A stretch of 64,000 nucleotides of DNA. Source: Salisediminibacterium halotolerans. GTDB lineage: Bacteria; Bacillota; Bacilli; Bacillales; Salisediminibacteriaceae. This document shows, one piece after another, positions 1 through 10,326 of this stretch. Positions within the stretch are counted from its first letter, which is position 1, and each line of letters starts with the position of its first letter. The translations under genes were made by a program, and so were the position numbers. The stretch lies in the NCBI RefSeq assembly GCF_003814815.1, contig NZ_RKQQ01000001.1, positions 496,001-560,000 on the forward strand. The letters run 5' to 3'. The notes below the pieces were generated by a model, which worked only from the letters and a program-made list of their open reading frames with translations, ran no database searches and was not told the origin of the DNA.

Positions 1-535
1 TTATGCCGTCTGCGCCGTGCCTGGACGCATTTTCCTCGGCTTTTGCTAACGCTTTGTCGCTCACATCCGTTGCCGTCACGTTAAACGGCCTCGAATCCCC
101 GGAGGTTAACTTATATTCATGCCAGAGATGATAAAGCGTAACAGCAATGATCCCGCTTCCTGTGCCGATATCGACAAGATGGCGGGGCGGAGGGGACATC
201 GTTTTCATTGCGCAAAATACCGCGTCGACGAGCTCTTCTGTTTCCTGACGCGGAATGAGCACATCGTTGGAAACAGCATAATCCCGGTCCCAAAACACTT
301 CCGTTCCGGTGATGTGCTGCACCGGGACACCCGAACAGGCGCGCCGGACATCGGCCTCAAACGCCAGCAGCTGCTCGTCGTCCAGTTCCGTGCGCATTTC
401 AGCAAACAGGCGCGTCCGGCTCCAGCCGGTATGGTGCTGCAAAAGACGGCGGGCTATTTCTTCTTCCCAGCCGTGCTCCTGCAAAGAAGAAGAAGCCCGG
501 TTAAGGGCTTCATAAACGGTTACGGCGCGGTTCAT
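1..535 (-). CDS. prmC: Peptide chain release factor N5-glutamine methyltransferase, N-terminal part (cut by window edge)
   Basis: PrmC (HemK) methylates the glutamine of the GGQ motif in release factors, using S-adenosylmethionine. The reading frame is open from ATG at 535 to the window edge, about 178 residues. It shows the N-terminal helical domain, then PRQETEEL near residue 95 and the SAM-binding DIGTGSG near residue 121. The catalytic NPPY motif would lie beyond the edge. The start overlaps the prfA stop as ATGA (532-535), so the two are probably translationally coupled, and the gene sits directly after its substrate gene prfA. The identification is firm; the 3' part is not visible. Confidence 0.93.
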   Translation of the reverse strand, partial: MNRAVTVYEALNRASSSLQEHGWEEEIARRLLQHHTGWSRTRLFAEMRTELDDEQLLAFEADVRRACSGVPVQHITGTEVFWDRDYAVSNDVLIPRQETEELVDAVFCAMKTMSPPPRHLVDIGTGSGIIAVTLYHLWHEYKLTSGDSRPFNVTATDVSDKALAKAEENASRHGADGI

Positions 536-1605
536 TGCGCCTGGCCGCTTTCCATCATTTTCGACTGCTCTTCGACGACGAGCGGTTCAATAATCAGATC
601 CAGCTTGCCTTCGAGAATCTGATCGAGCTTTTGCAGTGTCAAACCGATCCGGTGATCAGTCACCCGGCTTTGCGGGAAATTGTACGTGCGGATCCGTTCG
701 GAACGGTCGCCGGAACCGACAGCAGATTTGCGCGACTCGTCGTATTCTGCCTGCGCTTCTTTTTCAAACATATCGTACACTCGTGCCCGAAGAACGGTCA
801 TCGCTTTTTCTTTGTTTTTAATCTGCGATTTGCCGTCTTGGCACGATACAACCACACCTGTCGGCACGTGCGTCAGCCGGACTGCTGACATCGTGGTGTT
901 GACGCTCTGACCGCCGGGACCGCTCGCAGCAAACGTATCTACACGAATATCCTTTTCGTGAATATCCACTTCGACTTCTTCAGCTTCCGGCAATACCGCG
1001 ACGGTTGCTGTCGATGTATGGATCCTTCCGCCCGATTCGGTCGAAGGTACGCGCTGCACTCGGTGCGCCCCGTTCTCATACTTCATCCGCGAATACGCGC
1101 CTTTACCGCTGATTGCGAAGATGATTTCTTTGTAGCCGCCGAGACCAGTTTCGCTCGCTTCAATCACTTCCGGTTTCCAGCCGTTCTCTTCGGCATAGCG
1201 GCTGTACATCCGGTACAAGTCGCCAGCAAACAGAGCTGCCTCTTCACCGCCGGCCGCGCCGCGTATTTCAACAATGACGTTTTTGTCATCATTCGGGTCT
1301 TTCGGAATTAACAGCCGGCGCAGTTTATCCTCGAGTTCAGGAATTTCATTTTCCAATTCAGCCAGCTCTGCTTTAGCCATTTCCTTCATCTCATCGTCCA
1401 AGTTATCTGCGAGCATCTCTTTCGTTTCCGCAATTTGATCTTTAATTTCTTTATACTTGCGATACGTCTCAACGGTTTCTTGAATATCCGACTGTTCTTT
1501 CGAATATTCGCGTAATTTTTTATTGTCTCCGATCACATCAGGGTCCATTAACAGTTCAGTTAATTGCTCATAACGGTCTTCGACAGATTCTAACCGGTCA
1601 AACAA
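532..1605 (-). CDS. prfA: Peptide chain release factor 1
   Basis: RF1 releases finished peptides at UAA and UAG codons. The 357-residue protein has the coiled N-terminal domain, the codon-reading PxT loop as PST at about residues 187-189, and the catalytic GGQ at 231-233 within SGPGGQS. Length matches the family (about 355-360). The start is TTG at 1605, preceded by GAGGTG at good spacing; no better ATG lies in frame. It overlaps prmC by four bases, the usual pairing of factor and its methylase. The gene diverges from the flavoprotein gene at 1800. Confidence 0.97.
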   Translation of the reverse strand: MFDRLESVEDRYEQLTELLMDPDVIGDNKKLREYSKEQSDIQETVETYRKYKEIKDQIAETKEMLADNLDDEMKEMAKAELAELENEIPELEDKLRRLLIPKDPNDDKNVIVEIRGAAGGEEAALFAGDLYRMYSRYAEENGWKPEVIEASETGLGGYKEIIFAISGKGAYSRMKYENGAHRVQRVPSTESGGRIHTSTATVAVLPEAEEVEVDIHEKDIRVDTFAASGPGGQSVNTTMSAVRLTHVPTGVVVSCQDGKSQIKNKEKAMTVLRARVYDMFEKEAQAEYDESRKSAVGSGDRSERIRTYNFPQSRVTDHRIGLTLQKLDQILEGKLDLIIEPLVVEEQSKMMESGQAQ

Positions 1606-1679
1606 AGTTGTTCACCTCATCCTTTTTCGTAGCACTCTCTTCCCAGTATAGGTGTAAAAAGCGCAGAAATCAATTATTG

Positions 1680-1707
1680 TTGCGTCGCTGTCTGTATCGT
1701 GTACAAT
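1680..1707 (+). promoter_or_regulatory. Predicted sigma-A promoter of the CoA-disulfide reductase-like gene
   Basis: TTGCGT at 1680-1685 and TACAAT at 1702-1707 are separated by 16 bases. Transcription would start near 1714, giving a leader of about 85 nt before the gene at 1800. Confidence 0.45.
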
Positions 1708-1734
1708 AAACAGTGGATACCCTCATATGTATAT

Positions 1735-1767
1735 GTTTCCCGTTCAGCCGTTTGTGGAACGGGGAAC
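1735..1767 (+). promoter_or_regulatory. Leader hairpin before the CoA-disulfide reductase-like gene
   Basis: An 11-bp stem with one wobble pair (1735-1745 with 1757-1767) lies in the predicted 5' leader and is followed by the weak run TTATTTT. It could act as an attenuator or stabilise the message. No known riboswitch was recognised. Confidence 0.4.
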
Positions 1768-1799
1768 TAGAAGTTATTTTGACAGGAGGAGATGACACT

Positions 1800-3131
1800 A
1801 TGAAAGTCGTAATTATCGGAGGAGACGCTGCAGGCATGAGCGCGGCCATGCAGATTGTCCGAAGCGAGACAAAAGCAGACGTAACCGTGCTCGAGCAGGG
1901 AGCCGTCTATTCGTATGCGCAGTGCGGACTGCCGTACTATCTTGGCGGAATTGTTGATGATGCGCATGAGTTAATCGCACGCCCGATCGATTTTTTCCGG
2001 GACAAGCACGGCATCGACGCGCGCATTTACCATCAAGTGCAATCGGTCGACACAGAGCATCAAACCGTATCCGGTACGGTTCTCGACAGCGGCGAAACGT
2101 TTACCGAGCCGTATGACAAACTGCTTATCGCCAGCGGTGCAGCTCCTATTTTCCCGCCGTTTGAAGGCCGGGACTTAGCAGGCATTCATGTCTTAAAAAC
2201 GATCCCCGACGCAGAGACGATCGCAAAAGATTTAGAAGAAGATGTCTTGAATGTCACCGTCATCGGCGGCGGATATATCGGACTCGAAGTAGCTGAAAAC
2301 CTCGTGCACGACGGGCGCAACGTCCGGCTGATTGACTTGGCGGAGCGGGTCGGCAACGTGTACGACGCGGAAATCAGCGAAAAAATCGCTGCCGAGGCGG
2401 AAAAACAAGGCGTCGACCTCGTTTTAGGGGAAGCTGTTGAAGCGTTCCGCGGTGAAAACGGCCGGGTAACAGGGGTGTCGACGGACAAAGGCGATTACAA
2501 TGCCGATATGGTGATCGTTGCGATCGGCGTCAAGCCGAACACCGCTTTTTTAGCCGGCACCGGCATCCATCTTCACGAGTCCGGCGCGATCCGCGTTGAC
2601 CCGTATATGCAGACGAATATCGATCATGTTTACGCCGCAGGTGATTGCGCAACCCAATACCACCGGATCAAACAAAAGGATGACTTCGTTCCGCTCGGCA
2701 CTCACGCCAACAAGCAAGGGCGGATTGCCGGCGTCAATATTGCCGGCGGCTCGAAAACGTTCCACGGCATCGTCGGTTCTTCGATCATGCAGTTCTTTGA
2801 TTTGACGATCGGCAAAACTGGATTATCTGAAAACGAGGCGAAAAATCTCGGAATCGATTATCGCGCGATCGGCTTTGAAACGGCGCCGATTGCCCATTAT
2901 ATGCCGGACAGCCGGCCGATCTTTTTGCGCATGATTAAAGAAAAGGAAACGGACAAGCTGCTCGGTGTACAAGGAGCCGGGGAAACGGGCGTCGACAAAC
3001 GGGTCGATGTCGCCGCAACCGCTCTTTATCACGGCATGACAACGCACGACATGGAAAACCTCGACATCAGTTACGCTCCCCCGTACAACACAGCGTGGGA
3101 TCCGATCCAGCAAGGCGCGCGCCGGCTTTAG
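1800..3131 (+). CDS. CoA-disulfide reductase / NAD(P)H oxidase family flavoprotein
   Basis: This 443-residue protein belongs to the single-cysteine group of pyridine nucleotide-disulfide oxidoreductases, which reduce CoA disulfide or related low-molecular-weight disulfides, or oxygen, with NAD(P)H and FAD. The FAD-binding Rossmann start IIGGDAAGMSAA is at the N-terminus. The redox cysteine lies in SYAQCGLPYY near residue 43, a second dinucleotide fold VIGGGYIGLEVAE is mid-protein, and YAAGDCA precedes the C-terminal dimerisation domain. ATG 1800 was chosen because AGGAGGAG precedes it; an upstream in-frame ATG at 1713 has no ribosome-binding site. Substrate (CoA, bacillithiol or oxygen) cannot be settled from sequence. 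Confidence 0.85.
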   Translation: MKVVIIGGDAAGMSAAMQIVRSETKADVTVLEQGAVYSYAQCGLPYYLGGIVDDAHELIARPIDFFRDKHGIDARIYHQVQSVDTEHQTVSGTVLDSGETFTEPYDKLLIASGAAPIFPPFEGRDLAGIHVLKTIPDAETIAKDLEEDVLNVTVIGGGYIGLEVAENLVHDGRNVRLIDLAERVGNVYDAEISEKIAAEAEKQGVDLVLGEAVEAFRGENGRVTGVSTDKGDYNADMVIVAIGVKPNTAFLAGTGIHLHESGAIRVDPYMQTNIDHVYAAGDCATQYHRIKQKDDFVPLGTHANKQGRIAGVNIAGGSKTFHGIVGSSIMQFFDLTIGKTGLSENEAKNLGIDYRAIGFETAPIAHYMPDSRPIFLRMIKEKETDKLLGVQGAGETGVDKRVDVAATALYHGMTTHDMENLDISYAPPYNTAWDPIQQGARRL

Positions 3132-3147
3132 CCGTCGCTCGAACCGC

Positions 3148-3186
3148 AAAACCCCGCCGCTGAACATTTTTCAGGGCGGGGTTTTC
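3148..3186. terminator. Bidirectional terminator between the flavoprotein gene and tdk
   Basis: AAAACCCCGCC pairs with GGCGGGGTTTT, with an inner CTGA/TCAG stem. A-run and T-run flank it, so it can end both convergent genes. Confidence 0.85.
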
Positions 3187-3188
3187 TG

Positions 3189-3818
3189 TCATATCAGCGG
3201 CTTCGTTGTGTAACCGACATTGCGAATCGCTTCGTTATCCGGCTTGTTCGGCACTTCGTGACAATGACGGCACCGCGGTTCGTAAGCTTCGGAAGCGCCG
3301 ACGAGAATAATCGGATCATCATACGAAGCGGGCCGGCCGTCGATCAGACGCTGGGTCCGGCTTGCCGGCGATCCGCACGACAGACAAATCGCCTGCAGCT
3401 TCGTGATCGTTTCCGCCAAAGCCATTAAATGAGGCACGACGCCGAACGGTTCGCCGCGAAAATCCTGGTCGAGCCCGGCAACGATGACACGCACCCCGTC
3501 ATCGGCAAGCTTTGTCGCCAAATCAATAACGTTCGGGTCGAAAAACTGCACCTCATCGATTGCGACAACTTGCGTGTTGCTTTCCACCCGTTCCAGCACC
3601 GCCACAGCATCTGCTACCGGTTCAGCGTACACTTTCGCGCCGTTATGCGAGACGATTTCTTCATTGGCATAACGGTTGTCTATTTCCGGCTTGAACACTT
3701 GAATTTTCTGCCGGCCGAAACTCGCCCGTCTCACCCGGCGGATCAGTTCTTCTGATTTACCTGAAAACATACTTCCGCAAACAACTTCGATCCATCCTTC
3801 TTTCCGTGTCAATTGCAT
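3189..3818 (-). CDS. tdk: Thymidine kinase
   Basis: Phosphorylates thymidine to dTMP in the salvage pathway. The 209-residue type II enzyme has the P-loop GSMFSGKS at residues 16-23, the Walker B-like DEVQFF near 88, and two zinc-binding cysteine pairs (CLSC and CRHC) around the lasso region. It lies downstream of rpmE2 in the order known from B. subtilis (rho, rpmE, tdk). Start is ATG at 3818. The C-terminal extension past the CRHC pair is unremarkable. Confidence 0.96.
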   Translation of the reverse strand: MQLTRKEGWIEVVCGSMFSGKSEELIRRVRRASFGRQKIQVFKPEIDNRYANEEIVSHNGAKVYAEPVADAVAVLERVESNTQVVAIDEVQFFDPNVIDLATKLADDGVRVIVAGLDQDFRGEPFGVVPHLMALAETITKLQAICLSCGSPASRTQRLIDGRPASYDDPIILVGASEAYEPRCRHCHEVPNKPDNEAIRNVGYTTKPLI

Positions 3819-3955
3819 AGACGACTCTCCCGTATCTGTATTTGATCAGCCCGCAGGCCGGTAAAAATTTTATTGCCGCTTGTCTATTATAGTGCGAACA
3901 ATCGCCGGATGCCACCTCTCTCCGATCGTGCAAACCGGCTGAAAAAACGCGTTAT

Positions 3956-3972
3956 CACGCGAGTGACGCGTG
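3956..3972. repeat. Short inverted repeat upstream of tdk
   Basis: CACGCG and CGCGTG are separated by AGTGA in the 265-base gap between rpmE2 and tdk, with partly matching TTAT arms outside. It could be an operator or a small hairpin. Nothing else was recognised in this gap apart from the rpmE2 terminator. Confidence 0.3.
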
Positions 3973-4040
3973 TTATGACGTTCACAGAAGGGAGGCAAAA
4001 TTTTTTAATCAGAACGCTTGCTCTTCTTAAGACAGAACAT

Positions 4041-4075
4041 AAAAAAGCAGCCGGAGAGATCTCCGCCTGCTTTTG
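4041..4075 (-). terminator. Terminator after rpmE2
   Basis: On the minus strand AAAGCAG-CGGAGA pairs with TCTCCG-CTGC and is followed by six T. It separates rpmE2 from tdk. Confidence 0.75.
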
Positions 4076-4083
4076 ACATCGTT

Positions 4084-4329
4084 TTATTCCATGCCGTATT
4101 TCTTCTTGAACTTGTCCACACGGCCGCCAGCGTCGGCAAACTTTTGCTTGCCTGTGTAGAATGGGTGGGAATCAGAGCTGACCTCAACATTGAGGACAGG
4201 ATAAGTATTGCCGTCTTCCCATTCAACAGTTTCGTTGGAGCTTTTTGTGGAGCCGGACAAGAACATGAAACCCGTGCTTGTGTCACGGAATACAACGGAA
4301 TGATACGTTGGGTGAATTGCTTCTTTCAT
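4084..4329 (-). CDS. rpmE2: Ribosomal protein L31, type B (zinc-free)
   Basis: An 81-residue large-subunit protein starting [10 protein letters not shown], the typical L31 beginning. It contains no cysteine, so it is the zinc-independent (C-minus) paralogue that in Bacillus replaces the zinc-binding form during zinc starvation. ATG 4329 was chosen over ATG 4338, because AAGGAG then stands about ten bases upstream. It follows rho. In B. subtilis this locus carries the zinc-binding RpmE, so finding the zinc-free type here is a difference worth noting. No Zur-like site was recognised upstream. Confidence 0.92.
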   Translation of the reverse strand: MKEAIHPTYHSVVFRDTSTGFMFLSGSTKSSNETVEWEDGNTYPVLNVEVSSDSHPFYTGKQKFADAGGRVDKFKKKYGME

Positions 4330-4448
4330 GTCTTTCATCTCCTTCCGCCCTGAATCTTTCGAAACAGAGTATAGTCGTGTCCTTTCACACATAGCAGAAT
4401 TATATCAACAGACGCGGATGATTGCAAGCTTTTTTCTGTCGGACCCGG

Positions 4449-5726
4449 TTACTTTTGCCGCGGACCGGCTTTTCCTGACTTTTCCTTGGCGAATTCCGCA
4501 AAAAATTCGGCGTTCGTTTTTGTATCGCGCACTTTTTTCAAGAAACGTTCAAGAAAGTCAGGCTGATCGTTCATCGTCCGGCGAATTGACCAAAGGTTTT
4601 CGATCTGCTCGTCTGGAAGCAGGAGCTCTTCGCGCCGGGTTGACGAGCGGCGGATATCGATCGCCGGATAAATGCGCCGTTCGGCCAATTTGCGGTCGAG
4701 GTGAAGCTCCATGTTGCCGGTTCCTTTAAACTCTTCATAAATCACATCATCCATGCGCGAACCGGTTTCAACGAGCGCAGTCGCTAAAATCGTCATGCTT
4801 CCGCCTTCTTCGATGTTTCGCGCCGCTCCGAAAAAGCGCTTCGGGCGGTGAAAACTTGCCGGATCGATCCCGCCGGAGAGCGTTCGTCCGCTCGGCGGAA
4901 TCACGAGGTTATAAGCGCGGGCAAGTCTCGTAATCGAGTCCAATAAAATGACGACGTCTTTGTTTGCTTCAACGAGACGCATCGCACGGTCCAATACGAG
5001 CTCAGCCGTCTTAACATGGTTTTCCGGCACTTCATCGAACGTTGAGCTGACGACTTCTCCGTCAACAGACCGTTCCATATCGGTCACTTCTTCCGGCCGT
5101 TCATCAATGAGCAGAACGATAATCTCCATTTCCGGATGATTTTTCGAAATGCTGTTTGCCATTTCTTTTAACAATAGCGTCTTGCCTGCTTTCGGCGGCG
5201 CAACGACAAGTCCGCGCTGACCGTAACCGATCGGTGAAATCATATCGACGACTCTTGATGCGACCATGTTCGGCGAATGTTCGAGCGTCAGTTTTTGATC
5301 GGGATACAGCGGTGTCAGCTGAGGAAAGTGCGGGCGAAGTTTTGCGTTTTCCGGATCTTCGCCGTTGACAGCCGCCACTTGCAAAAGGCCGTAATACCGT
5401 TCGTTTTCTTTCGGTTTGCGGACTTTACCGGAAACTTTATCGCCGTTTCTCAGCTGAAAACGGCGGATTTGCGAAGCGGAAATATAAATATCCTGCGAAC
5501 TCGGTTTATACGTATTCGACCGTAAAAACCCGAACCCTTCGCTCGATACGATATCTAAAATACCTTCCATAAACATTAAATCTTCGTTTTCCGCCTGCTT
5601 TTTAAAAATCGCAAACATCAGCTCTTTTTTGGAGAGCTGGCTGTAGTAAGAAACTTTGTGTTCGCTTGCGAGTTTGTATAATTCTTTAAGCGTGAGTTTC
5701 TCCATCTCCTGCAGCGAGACACCCAT
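4449..5726 (-). CDS. rho: Transcription termination factor Rho
   Basis: Hexameric RNA helicase that ends transcription. The 425-residue protein has the N-terminal Rho domain, the cold-shock RNA-binding fold with RNP1-like GFGFLRS near residue 64, the P-loop APPKAGKT at 176-183, and the Walker B region [13 protein letters not shown]. Start at 5726. The 262-base region upstream (5727-5988) holds only the glpX terminator and no convincing upstream reading frame; a long untranslated leader is known for autoregulated rho in B. subtilis. Confidence 0.97.
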   Translation of the reverse strand: MGVSLQEMEKLTLKELYKLASEHKVSYYSQLSKKELMFAIFKKQAENEDLMFMEGILDIVSSEGFGFLRSNTYKPSSQDIYISASQIRRFQLRNGDKVSGKVRKPKENERYYGLLQVAAVNGEDPENAKLRPHFPQLTPLYPDQKLTLEHSPNMVASRVVDMISPIGYGQRGLVVAPPKAGKTLLLKEMANSISKNHPEMEIIVLLIDERPEEVTDMERSVDGEVVSSTFDEVPENHVKTAELVLDRAMRLVEANKDVVILLDSITRLARAYNLVIPPSGRTLSGGIDPASFHRPKRFFGAARNIEEGGSMTILATALVETGSRMDDVIYEEFKGTGNMELHLDRKLAERRIYPAIDIRRSSTRREELLLPDEQIENLWSIRRTMNDQPDFLERFLKKVRDTKTNAEFFAEFAKEKSGKAGPRQK

Positions 5727-5937
5727 AGCGTAAGACCACCTTTTATTAATAAATTCAGATCCATCCAGCAGCGCGCGTTACTTATCGATTTTACCATGTT
5801 TGATTGAAATATCAGACGTTGAGGTTCCGGAAGAGACGCGTGGTGATGACGGCGGATCCAGCCGCGAAGAAACGGACGCATTTGCGGCATCCTGCGGTTG
5901 CATCCTCCATCTAAGCATATTTTTCAGCGAAACACAA

Positions 5938-5975
5938 GCGTCCGCCCAAGATCATTGATGTCAGGCGGACGCTGT
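5938..5975 (-). terminator. Terminator after glpX
   Basis: GCGTCCGCC pairs with GGCGGACGC around a 16-nt loop. The T-run beyond is weak, so strength is uncertain. Confidence 0.6.
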
Positions 5976-5988
5976 TATGCAGAAAAGA

Positions 5989-6957
5989 TCAGGGGCGAAT
6001 GACAAAATCGGGTTTTTTCTTTAGTTCGTGTTTGCCGTCAACAAACCGGACGGTGCCGGATTTGGCGCGCATAACGAGCGATTGCGTCGTTCCGCTCGTC
6101 CCTTTATATTGAATGCCGCGCAACAGTTCCCCGTCTGTAATCCCGGTCGCAGCAAAAATTGCGTCATCGCCGCTGACGAGATCAGACATCCGCAAAACGT
6201 TATTCACATCTTCAATACCCATCTCTTGACAGCGCTTAAGCTGTGCGTCATCTTCCGGGAGCAGCTTGCCTTGAAAGTCTCCGCCGAGGCATTTCAGACC
6301 GATCGCGGCCAGCACACCTTCCGGAGCGCCGCCTGAGCCGATCATCATATCAATACCGGTATCTTCAAACGCTGTGTTGATCGCTGCTGCAACATCGCCG
6401 TCATCCATCAGCTTGATTCGCGAGCCGGCCTCGCGGACATCGTCAATCAATTTTTCATGCCGCTGGCGGTTCAAGATCGCAACGACGATATCTTCCGGAT
6501 CTTTACCGCGCGCTTTTGCCACAGCGGCAATATTCGCTTTCACGGGGGCATCGATATCGACCAGTCCGACGGATTCCGGACCGACAGCAATTTTATCCAT
6601 ATACATATCCGGCGCGTGGAGCAAGTGGCCGTTATCCGCCACACCGAGAACAGCAAGCGCATTCCACGTTCCTTTTGCGACAATGTTCGTTCCTTCGACC
6701 GGATCGACAGCGACATCGACACGCGGGCCGAAACCGTTGCCGAGTGTCTCGCCGATATATAGCATCGGTGCTTCGTCCATTTCGCCCTCGCCGATCACGA
6801 CCGTTCCCTTCATCGGGATCGTATCGAACACATCGCGCATTGCTTCGGTCGCCGCCTGGTCGGCTTCTTCTTTTTGCCCGCGGCCCATCCAGCGGCCGCA
6901 AGCAAGCGCTGCCGCTTCTGTCACTCGAACGAGTTCCATGGATAAACTTCTTTCCAT
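5989..6957 (-). CDS. glpX: Class II fructose-1,6-bisphosphatase
   Basis: Hydrolyses fructose 1,6-bisphosphate in gluconeogenesis. The 322-residue protein matches the GlpX family: [11 protein letters not shown] near residue 58 and DPVEGTN near 87 carry the metal- and phosphate-binding residues, and SGGAPEG lies in the C-terminal half. GGGGGAT stands eight bases before ATG 6957. It corresponds to B. subtilis YwjI and lies between murAB and rho as there. With fba and fsa nearby, the cluster covers sugar-phosphate interconversion. Confidence 0.94.
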   Translation of the reverse strand: MERSLSMELVRVTEAAALACGRWMGRGQKEEADQAATEAMRDVFDTIPMKGTVVIGEGEMDEAPMLYIGETLGNGFGPRVDVAVDPVEGTNIVAKGTWNALAVLGVADNGHLLHAPDMYMDKIAVGPESVGLVDIDAPVKANIAAVAKARGKDPEDIVVAILNRQRHEKLIDDVREAGSRIKLMDDGDVAAAINTAFEDTGIDMMIGSGGAPEGVLAAIGLKCLGGDFQGKLLPEDDAQLKRCQEMGIEDVNNVLRMSDLVSGDDAIFAATGITDGELLRGIQYKGTSGTTQSLVMRAKSGTVRFVDGKHELKKKPDFVIRP

Positions 6958-7039
6958 CGTAAAATCCCCCTTTTATGATATCTGTACGAAAAAGCAGTGA
7001 CCCCTGCAGCTGAAAGCCTTTTATTTACTTAAAGAATCA

Positions 7040-8335
7040 TTAGGATTTTCTGTCTGTCGCTTCCGTTTGTTCAGATTGAGCTTCTGTTTCTTCACGCCAA
7101 ACGAACGCCCCGAGTTTTCGCAGTTTTTCTTCCATATACATGTAGCCGCGATCAATATGATACGTATCGTGAATAATCGTTTTCCCTTCAGCAATCAGCC
7201 CGGCTACGACGAGCGCAGCTCCTGCGCGCAAATCGGTTGCACGGACGGCGACCCCCTGTAAAGTTGAGGCGCCATTTATCATCGCGGTACGGCCGTCGAC
7301 TTTGATTTTTGCCCCCATCCGCCGAAGTTCGTCAATGTGCTTAAACCGCGCGCCGTACACCGTATCTGTCACCATACTCGGACCGGCTGCCTGTGTTAAC
7401 AGCGCGGTTGCCGGCTGCTGGAGATCAGTCGGAAAACCTGGATGCACAAGCGTCTTTATATCGACAGGCGACAGGGCGTTGTTTTTTTCAACGACGACAG
7501 CGTCATCGTACTCTGTCACAGTGACGCCCATCTCGCGAAGCTTCGAACTCAAGGCTTCTAAGTGAAGCGGAATGACGTTATCTACCTTCACACGTCCGCC
7601 GGCAGCGGCGCCGGCAATCATGTATGTACCCGCTTCGATCCGGTCGGGAATGATTGAATGCCGGCAGCCGCTCAACACCTCTCGGCCTTCGATACGGATT
7701 TCATTCGTACCGGCGCCTTTAATTTTCGCTCCCATGCTGTTTAACAGCGTCGCCACATCAATGATTTCCGGTTCTTTCGCCGCATTTTCAATAGTTGTCT
7801 GGCCTTTTGCCTTTGAGGCGGCAAGCATAATATTGATCGTTGCTCCGACGCTGGCAACATCGAGATAGATTTTCGCGCCGGTCAGTTCATCGGCCTGTAA
7901 ATACATCGCGCCGTGCTCATTGGTGACTTTCGCCCCCATCGCTTCAAAACCTTTAATGTGCTGATCGATCGGGCGCGGCCCGAGATCGCACCCGCCAGGC
8001 AGGCCGATCACCGCTTTGCCGAATTTACCGAGCATCGCGCCCATAAAATAATACGAAGCGCGCAATTGTTTGACCCGGCCGTTCGGAAGCGGCATGGCAA
8101 ACATTTCTCTCGGGTCAACGGCCAACGTATCGTCTCCGAGACTTACGCCGCCGCCGATATCACGCAGGAGTTCAGCGAGAATACCGACATCGGATATTTC
8201 CGGCAAATTATCAATCGTCACCGGCCCGTCGGCAAGAATCGTCGCGGGAATCAGTGCGACCGCACTGTTTTTCGCGCCGCTGATTTCGACTGTCCCCTCA
8301 AGACGGCGCCCGCCTTCAATCACTAATGTATTCAT
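7040..8335 (-). CDS. murAB: UDP-N-acetylglucosamine 1-carboxyvinyltransferase (second MurA paralogue)
   Basis: Transfers enolpyruvate from PEP to UDP-GlcNAc, the first committed step of peptidoglycan synthesis and the target of fosfomycin. The 431-residue protein has Lys22-Asn23 in SGAKNSA and the catalytic cysteine at 116 in [11 protein letters not shown]. Synteny between fsa and glpX points to the MurAB (MurZ) paralogue rather than MurAA. Start ATG 8335 follows AGGATGGG; a start 27 bases upstream would place the ribosome-binding site inside the gene. The C-terminal tail is glutamate- and glutamine-rich. Confidence 0.93.
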   Translation of the reverse strand: MNTLVIEGGRRLEGTVEISGAKNSAVALIPATILADGPVTIDNLPEISDVGILAELLRDIGGGVSLGDDTLAVDPREMFAMPLPNGRVKQLRASYYFMGAMLGKFGKAVIGLPGGCDLGPRPIDQHIKGFEAMGAKVTNEHGAMYLQADELTGAKIYLDVASVGATINIMLAASKAKGQTTIENAAKEPEIIDVATLLNSMGAKIKGAGTNEIRIEGREVLSGCRHSIIPDRIEAGTYMIAGAAAGGRVKVDNVIPLHLEALSSKLREMGVTVTEYDDAVVVEKNNALSPVDIKTLVHPGFPTDLQQPATALLTQAAGPSMVTDTVYGARFKHIDELRRMGAKIKVDGRTAMINGASTLQGVAVRATDLRAGAALVVAGLIAEGKTIIHDTYHIDRGYMYMEEKLRKLGAFVWREETEAQSEQTEATDRKS

Positions 8336-8376
8336 TGCATTCCCATCCTCATCCTTTAGCATTTATAAAACGCGAT

Positions 8377-8408
8377 AAGACACCTCTTTGCATCACAAAA
8401 GGTGTCTT
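8377..8408 (-). terminator. Terminator after fsa
   Basis: AAGACACCT pairs with AGGTGTCTT around a 14-nt loop, 25 bases after the fsa stop and before murAB. Confidence 0.6.
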
Positions 8409-8433
8409 CACGCTCCCGTTATTTCTGTGTTGA

Positions 8434-9081
8434 TCAGCTGTTCGTCTTATTCCAGTCCGCGAGGAATTTTTCGATGCCGATATCTGTAAGCGGGTGTTTC
8501 GTTAATTGCTCAATTACTTTAAACGGCACCGTAGCAATATGCGCGCCGCGGAGAGCGGCGTCTGTTACATGCTGCGGGTGGCGGACAGAGGCAGCGATGA
8601 TTTCTGTCTCAATCCCGTGAGTGATAAACATTTGCGAAATCGTTTCAACGACTTCCATGCCATCGTGGCCGATATCATCGAGCCGGCCGACAAACGGCGA
8701 GACGTACGTCGCGCCTGCGCGGGCGGCCAAGAGCGCCTGATTCGCGGAAAAAATCAGCGTCACGTTCGTTTTGATGCCTGATTCACTGAACGTCCGAACA
8801 GCTTTCAATCCATCCATCGTAAGCGGAACTTTCACCGTAATATTCGGCGCAATCGCAGCGAGTTCTTTTCCTTCACGGATCATCCCTTCTGCATCGGCGG
8901 CAATGACTTCCGCGCTGACCGACTCAACACTGACTTGCGAAGTAATTTCTTTCAGCCGGTCGTGAAAGTCAACGCCTTCTTTGCTGACAAGAGAAGGGTT
9001 CGTTGTCACACCGTCGAGCACACCGAGTGCGTGTGCTTCTTTAATCTCCGCTATATTTGCCGTATCAATGAAAAATTTCAT
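8434..9081 (-). CDS. fsa: Fructose-6-phosphate aldolase / transaldolase (TalC-like)
   Basis: A 215-residue member of the short transaldolase family, matching B. subtilis YwjH. These enzymes either exchange dihydroxyacetone units between sugar phosphates or act as fructose-6-phosphate aldolase. The Schiff-base lysine is Lys84 in [16 protein letters not shown] at the start and VTTNPSLV near residue 25 are family motifs. It lies between fba and murAB. Transaldolase and aldolase activities cannot be separated by eye. Confidence 0.9.
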   Translation of the reverse strand: MKFFIDTANIAEIKEAHALGVLDGVTTNPSLVSKEGVDFHDRLKEITSQVSVESVSAEVIAADAEGMIREGKELAAIAPNITVKVPLTMDGLKAVRTFSESGIKTNVTLIFSANQALLAARAGATYVSPFVGRLDDIGHDGMEVVETISQMFITHGIETEIIAASVRHPQHVTDAALRGAHIATVPFKVIEQLTKHPLTDIGIEKFLADWNKTNS

Positions 9082-9137
9082 CTTACCCCTCCACTTTGAT
9101 TCAAATTACGTGACAGCGCTTTCTAGTTTTTTAAGAA

Positions 9138-9163
9138 TGAAACACCGGGGAGACCGGTGTTTC
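9138..9163 (-). terminator. Terminator after fba
   Basis: GAAACACCGG pairs with CCGGTGTTTC. A second, weaker GAAACAC/GTGTTTC hairpin lies at 9183-9202, just after the gene. Confidence 0.65.
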
Positions 9164-9215
9164 ATAGCGAAACGGCGGTGAAACACTGTTTTGCCGTGTT
9201 TCAGCTGTTACGGCG

Positions 9216-10079
9216 TTACGCTTTATTGGAAGAACCGAATTCACGCATCTTGTCAACCACTGTTGCTTTAATCGCTTCGCGCGCCGGCCCGAGGTATTTA
9301 CGCGGGTCATAAAGATCCGGATTTTCGTCCAATACTTTACGCACTGTGTTGGCAGCGGAAAATTGGTTTTCCGTGTTAACGTTGATTTTAGCTGTCCCGA
9401 GGCTGATCGCACGCTTAATGTCATGCGTCGGGATGCCTGTTCCGCCGTGAAGAACGAGCGGTACACCTGTCAAGTGAGACACTTCTTCCATGCGGTCGAA
9501 ACCGAGGTTCGGCTCGCCTTTATACGCGCCGTGTACGGAACCGAGCGCCGGTGCAAAGCAGTCAACTTTTGTTTCGCGCACGAGCTCATCGCACTCGGAC
9601 GGGATTGCATAAGCAGCTTCAGCGTCTTCAACAACGATGTCGTCTTCCTGTCCGCCGATGCGGCCAAGCTCTGCTTCGACAGAAACGCCGACTGTATGAG
9701 CAACGTCGACAACTTTTTTCGTCAACGCGATATTTTCTTCGAGCGGGTGATGCGAACCGTCAATCATCACGGATGTAAAACCGGCATGGATCGCTTCAAC
9801 ACACTTTTCAAATGAAGAACCGTGGTCAAGGTGAATCGCAACAGGAACCGTGACTTTGTACGCGTTCATCAAAGATTTTACAAGGTCAACAACGGCATAG
9901 AAGCCGCCCATGTATTTTGCTGCGCCTTCGGAAACACCGAGAATAACCGGTGACTTTTCTTCTTCGGCAGCTTGCAAAATTGCTTGCGTAAACTCCAGGT
10001 TGTTTAAGTTGAACTGACCTACTGCATAGCTCTGTTCTTTTGCTGTGTTAAGCATCTCTCTCATGGATACTAAAGGCAT
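9216..10079 (-). CDS. fbaA: Fructose-1,6-bisphosphate aldolase, class II
   Basis: Zinc-dependent aldolase of glycolysis and gluconeogenesis. The 287-residue protein carries the metal-binding HLDHG at residues 83-87, the [11 protein letters not shown] loop, and the phosphate-binding HGGTGIP near the C-terminus. Start ATG 10079 follows GGAGGATT at eight bases; a longer frame upstream has no support. It lies next to spo0F, as in B. subtilis. Confidence 0.96.
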   Translation of the reverse strand: MPLVSMREMLNTAKEQSYAVGQFNLNNLEFTQAILQAAEEEKSPVILGVSEGAAKYMGGFYAVVDLVKSLMNAYKVTVPVAIHLDHGSSFEKCVEAIHAGFTSVMIDGSHHPLEENIALTKKVVDVAHTVGVSVEAELGRIGGQEDDIVVEDAEAAYAIPSECDELVRETKVDCFAPALGSVHGAYKGEPNLGFDRMEEVSHLTGVPLVLHGGTGIPTHDIKRAISLGTAKINVNTENQFSAANTVRKVLDENPDLYDPRKYLGPAREAIKATVVDKMREFGSSNKA

Positions 10080-10137
10080 TGTGTAAAATCCTCCTTCAAA
10101 ATTATCGAACTGAATGTATCTGTACGTCAATGGCCCG

Positions 10138-10242
10138 CGAAAAACGCATACGAAACGGCAAATCCCGCAGGATCCGGCACTTCGTATGCATCGGACGTTT
10201 ACGCAGAAAACATCGGCCGCACAGACTCACAAAAATATTATA
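10138..10242 (-). promoter_or_regulatory. fba promoter candidate and leader hairpin / spo0F terminator
   Basis: A -10 box TATAAT reads on the minus strand at 10237-10242; its -35 is weak. Downstream, GCATACGAA (10181-10189) pairs with TTCGTATGC (10146-10154), followed by GTTTTTC. The hairpin can terminate spo0F read-through. If the promoter is real it also sits in the fba leader, where it could attenuate. Confidence 0.5.
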
Positions 10243-10326
10243 GCATATTGAACAGATTTTTCACGGAGAATTATGAGAATTTCGTGTAGATTTGGCGACA
10301 AAATTCAAACAGTTGCCGTCGTTTCA

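Noticed and set aside
1713-1799. N-terminal extension of the flavoprotein (ATG at 1713)
   Set aside because: It lies at the predicted transcript start, has no ribosome-binding site, and precedes the normal Rossmann-fold start by 29 residues.
3873-4076. 67-codon plus-strand frame between tdk and rpmE2
   Set aside because: No ribosome-binding site, and it runs through the rpmE2 terminator on the opposite strand.
5727-5937. Short upstream reading frames in the rho leader
   Set aside because: Candidate ATGs have no correctly spaced ribosome-binding site, and the encoded peptides show no recognisable character.
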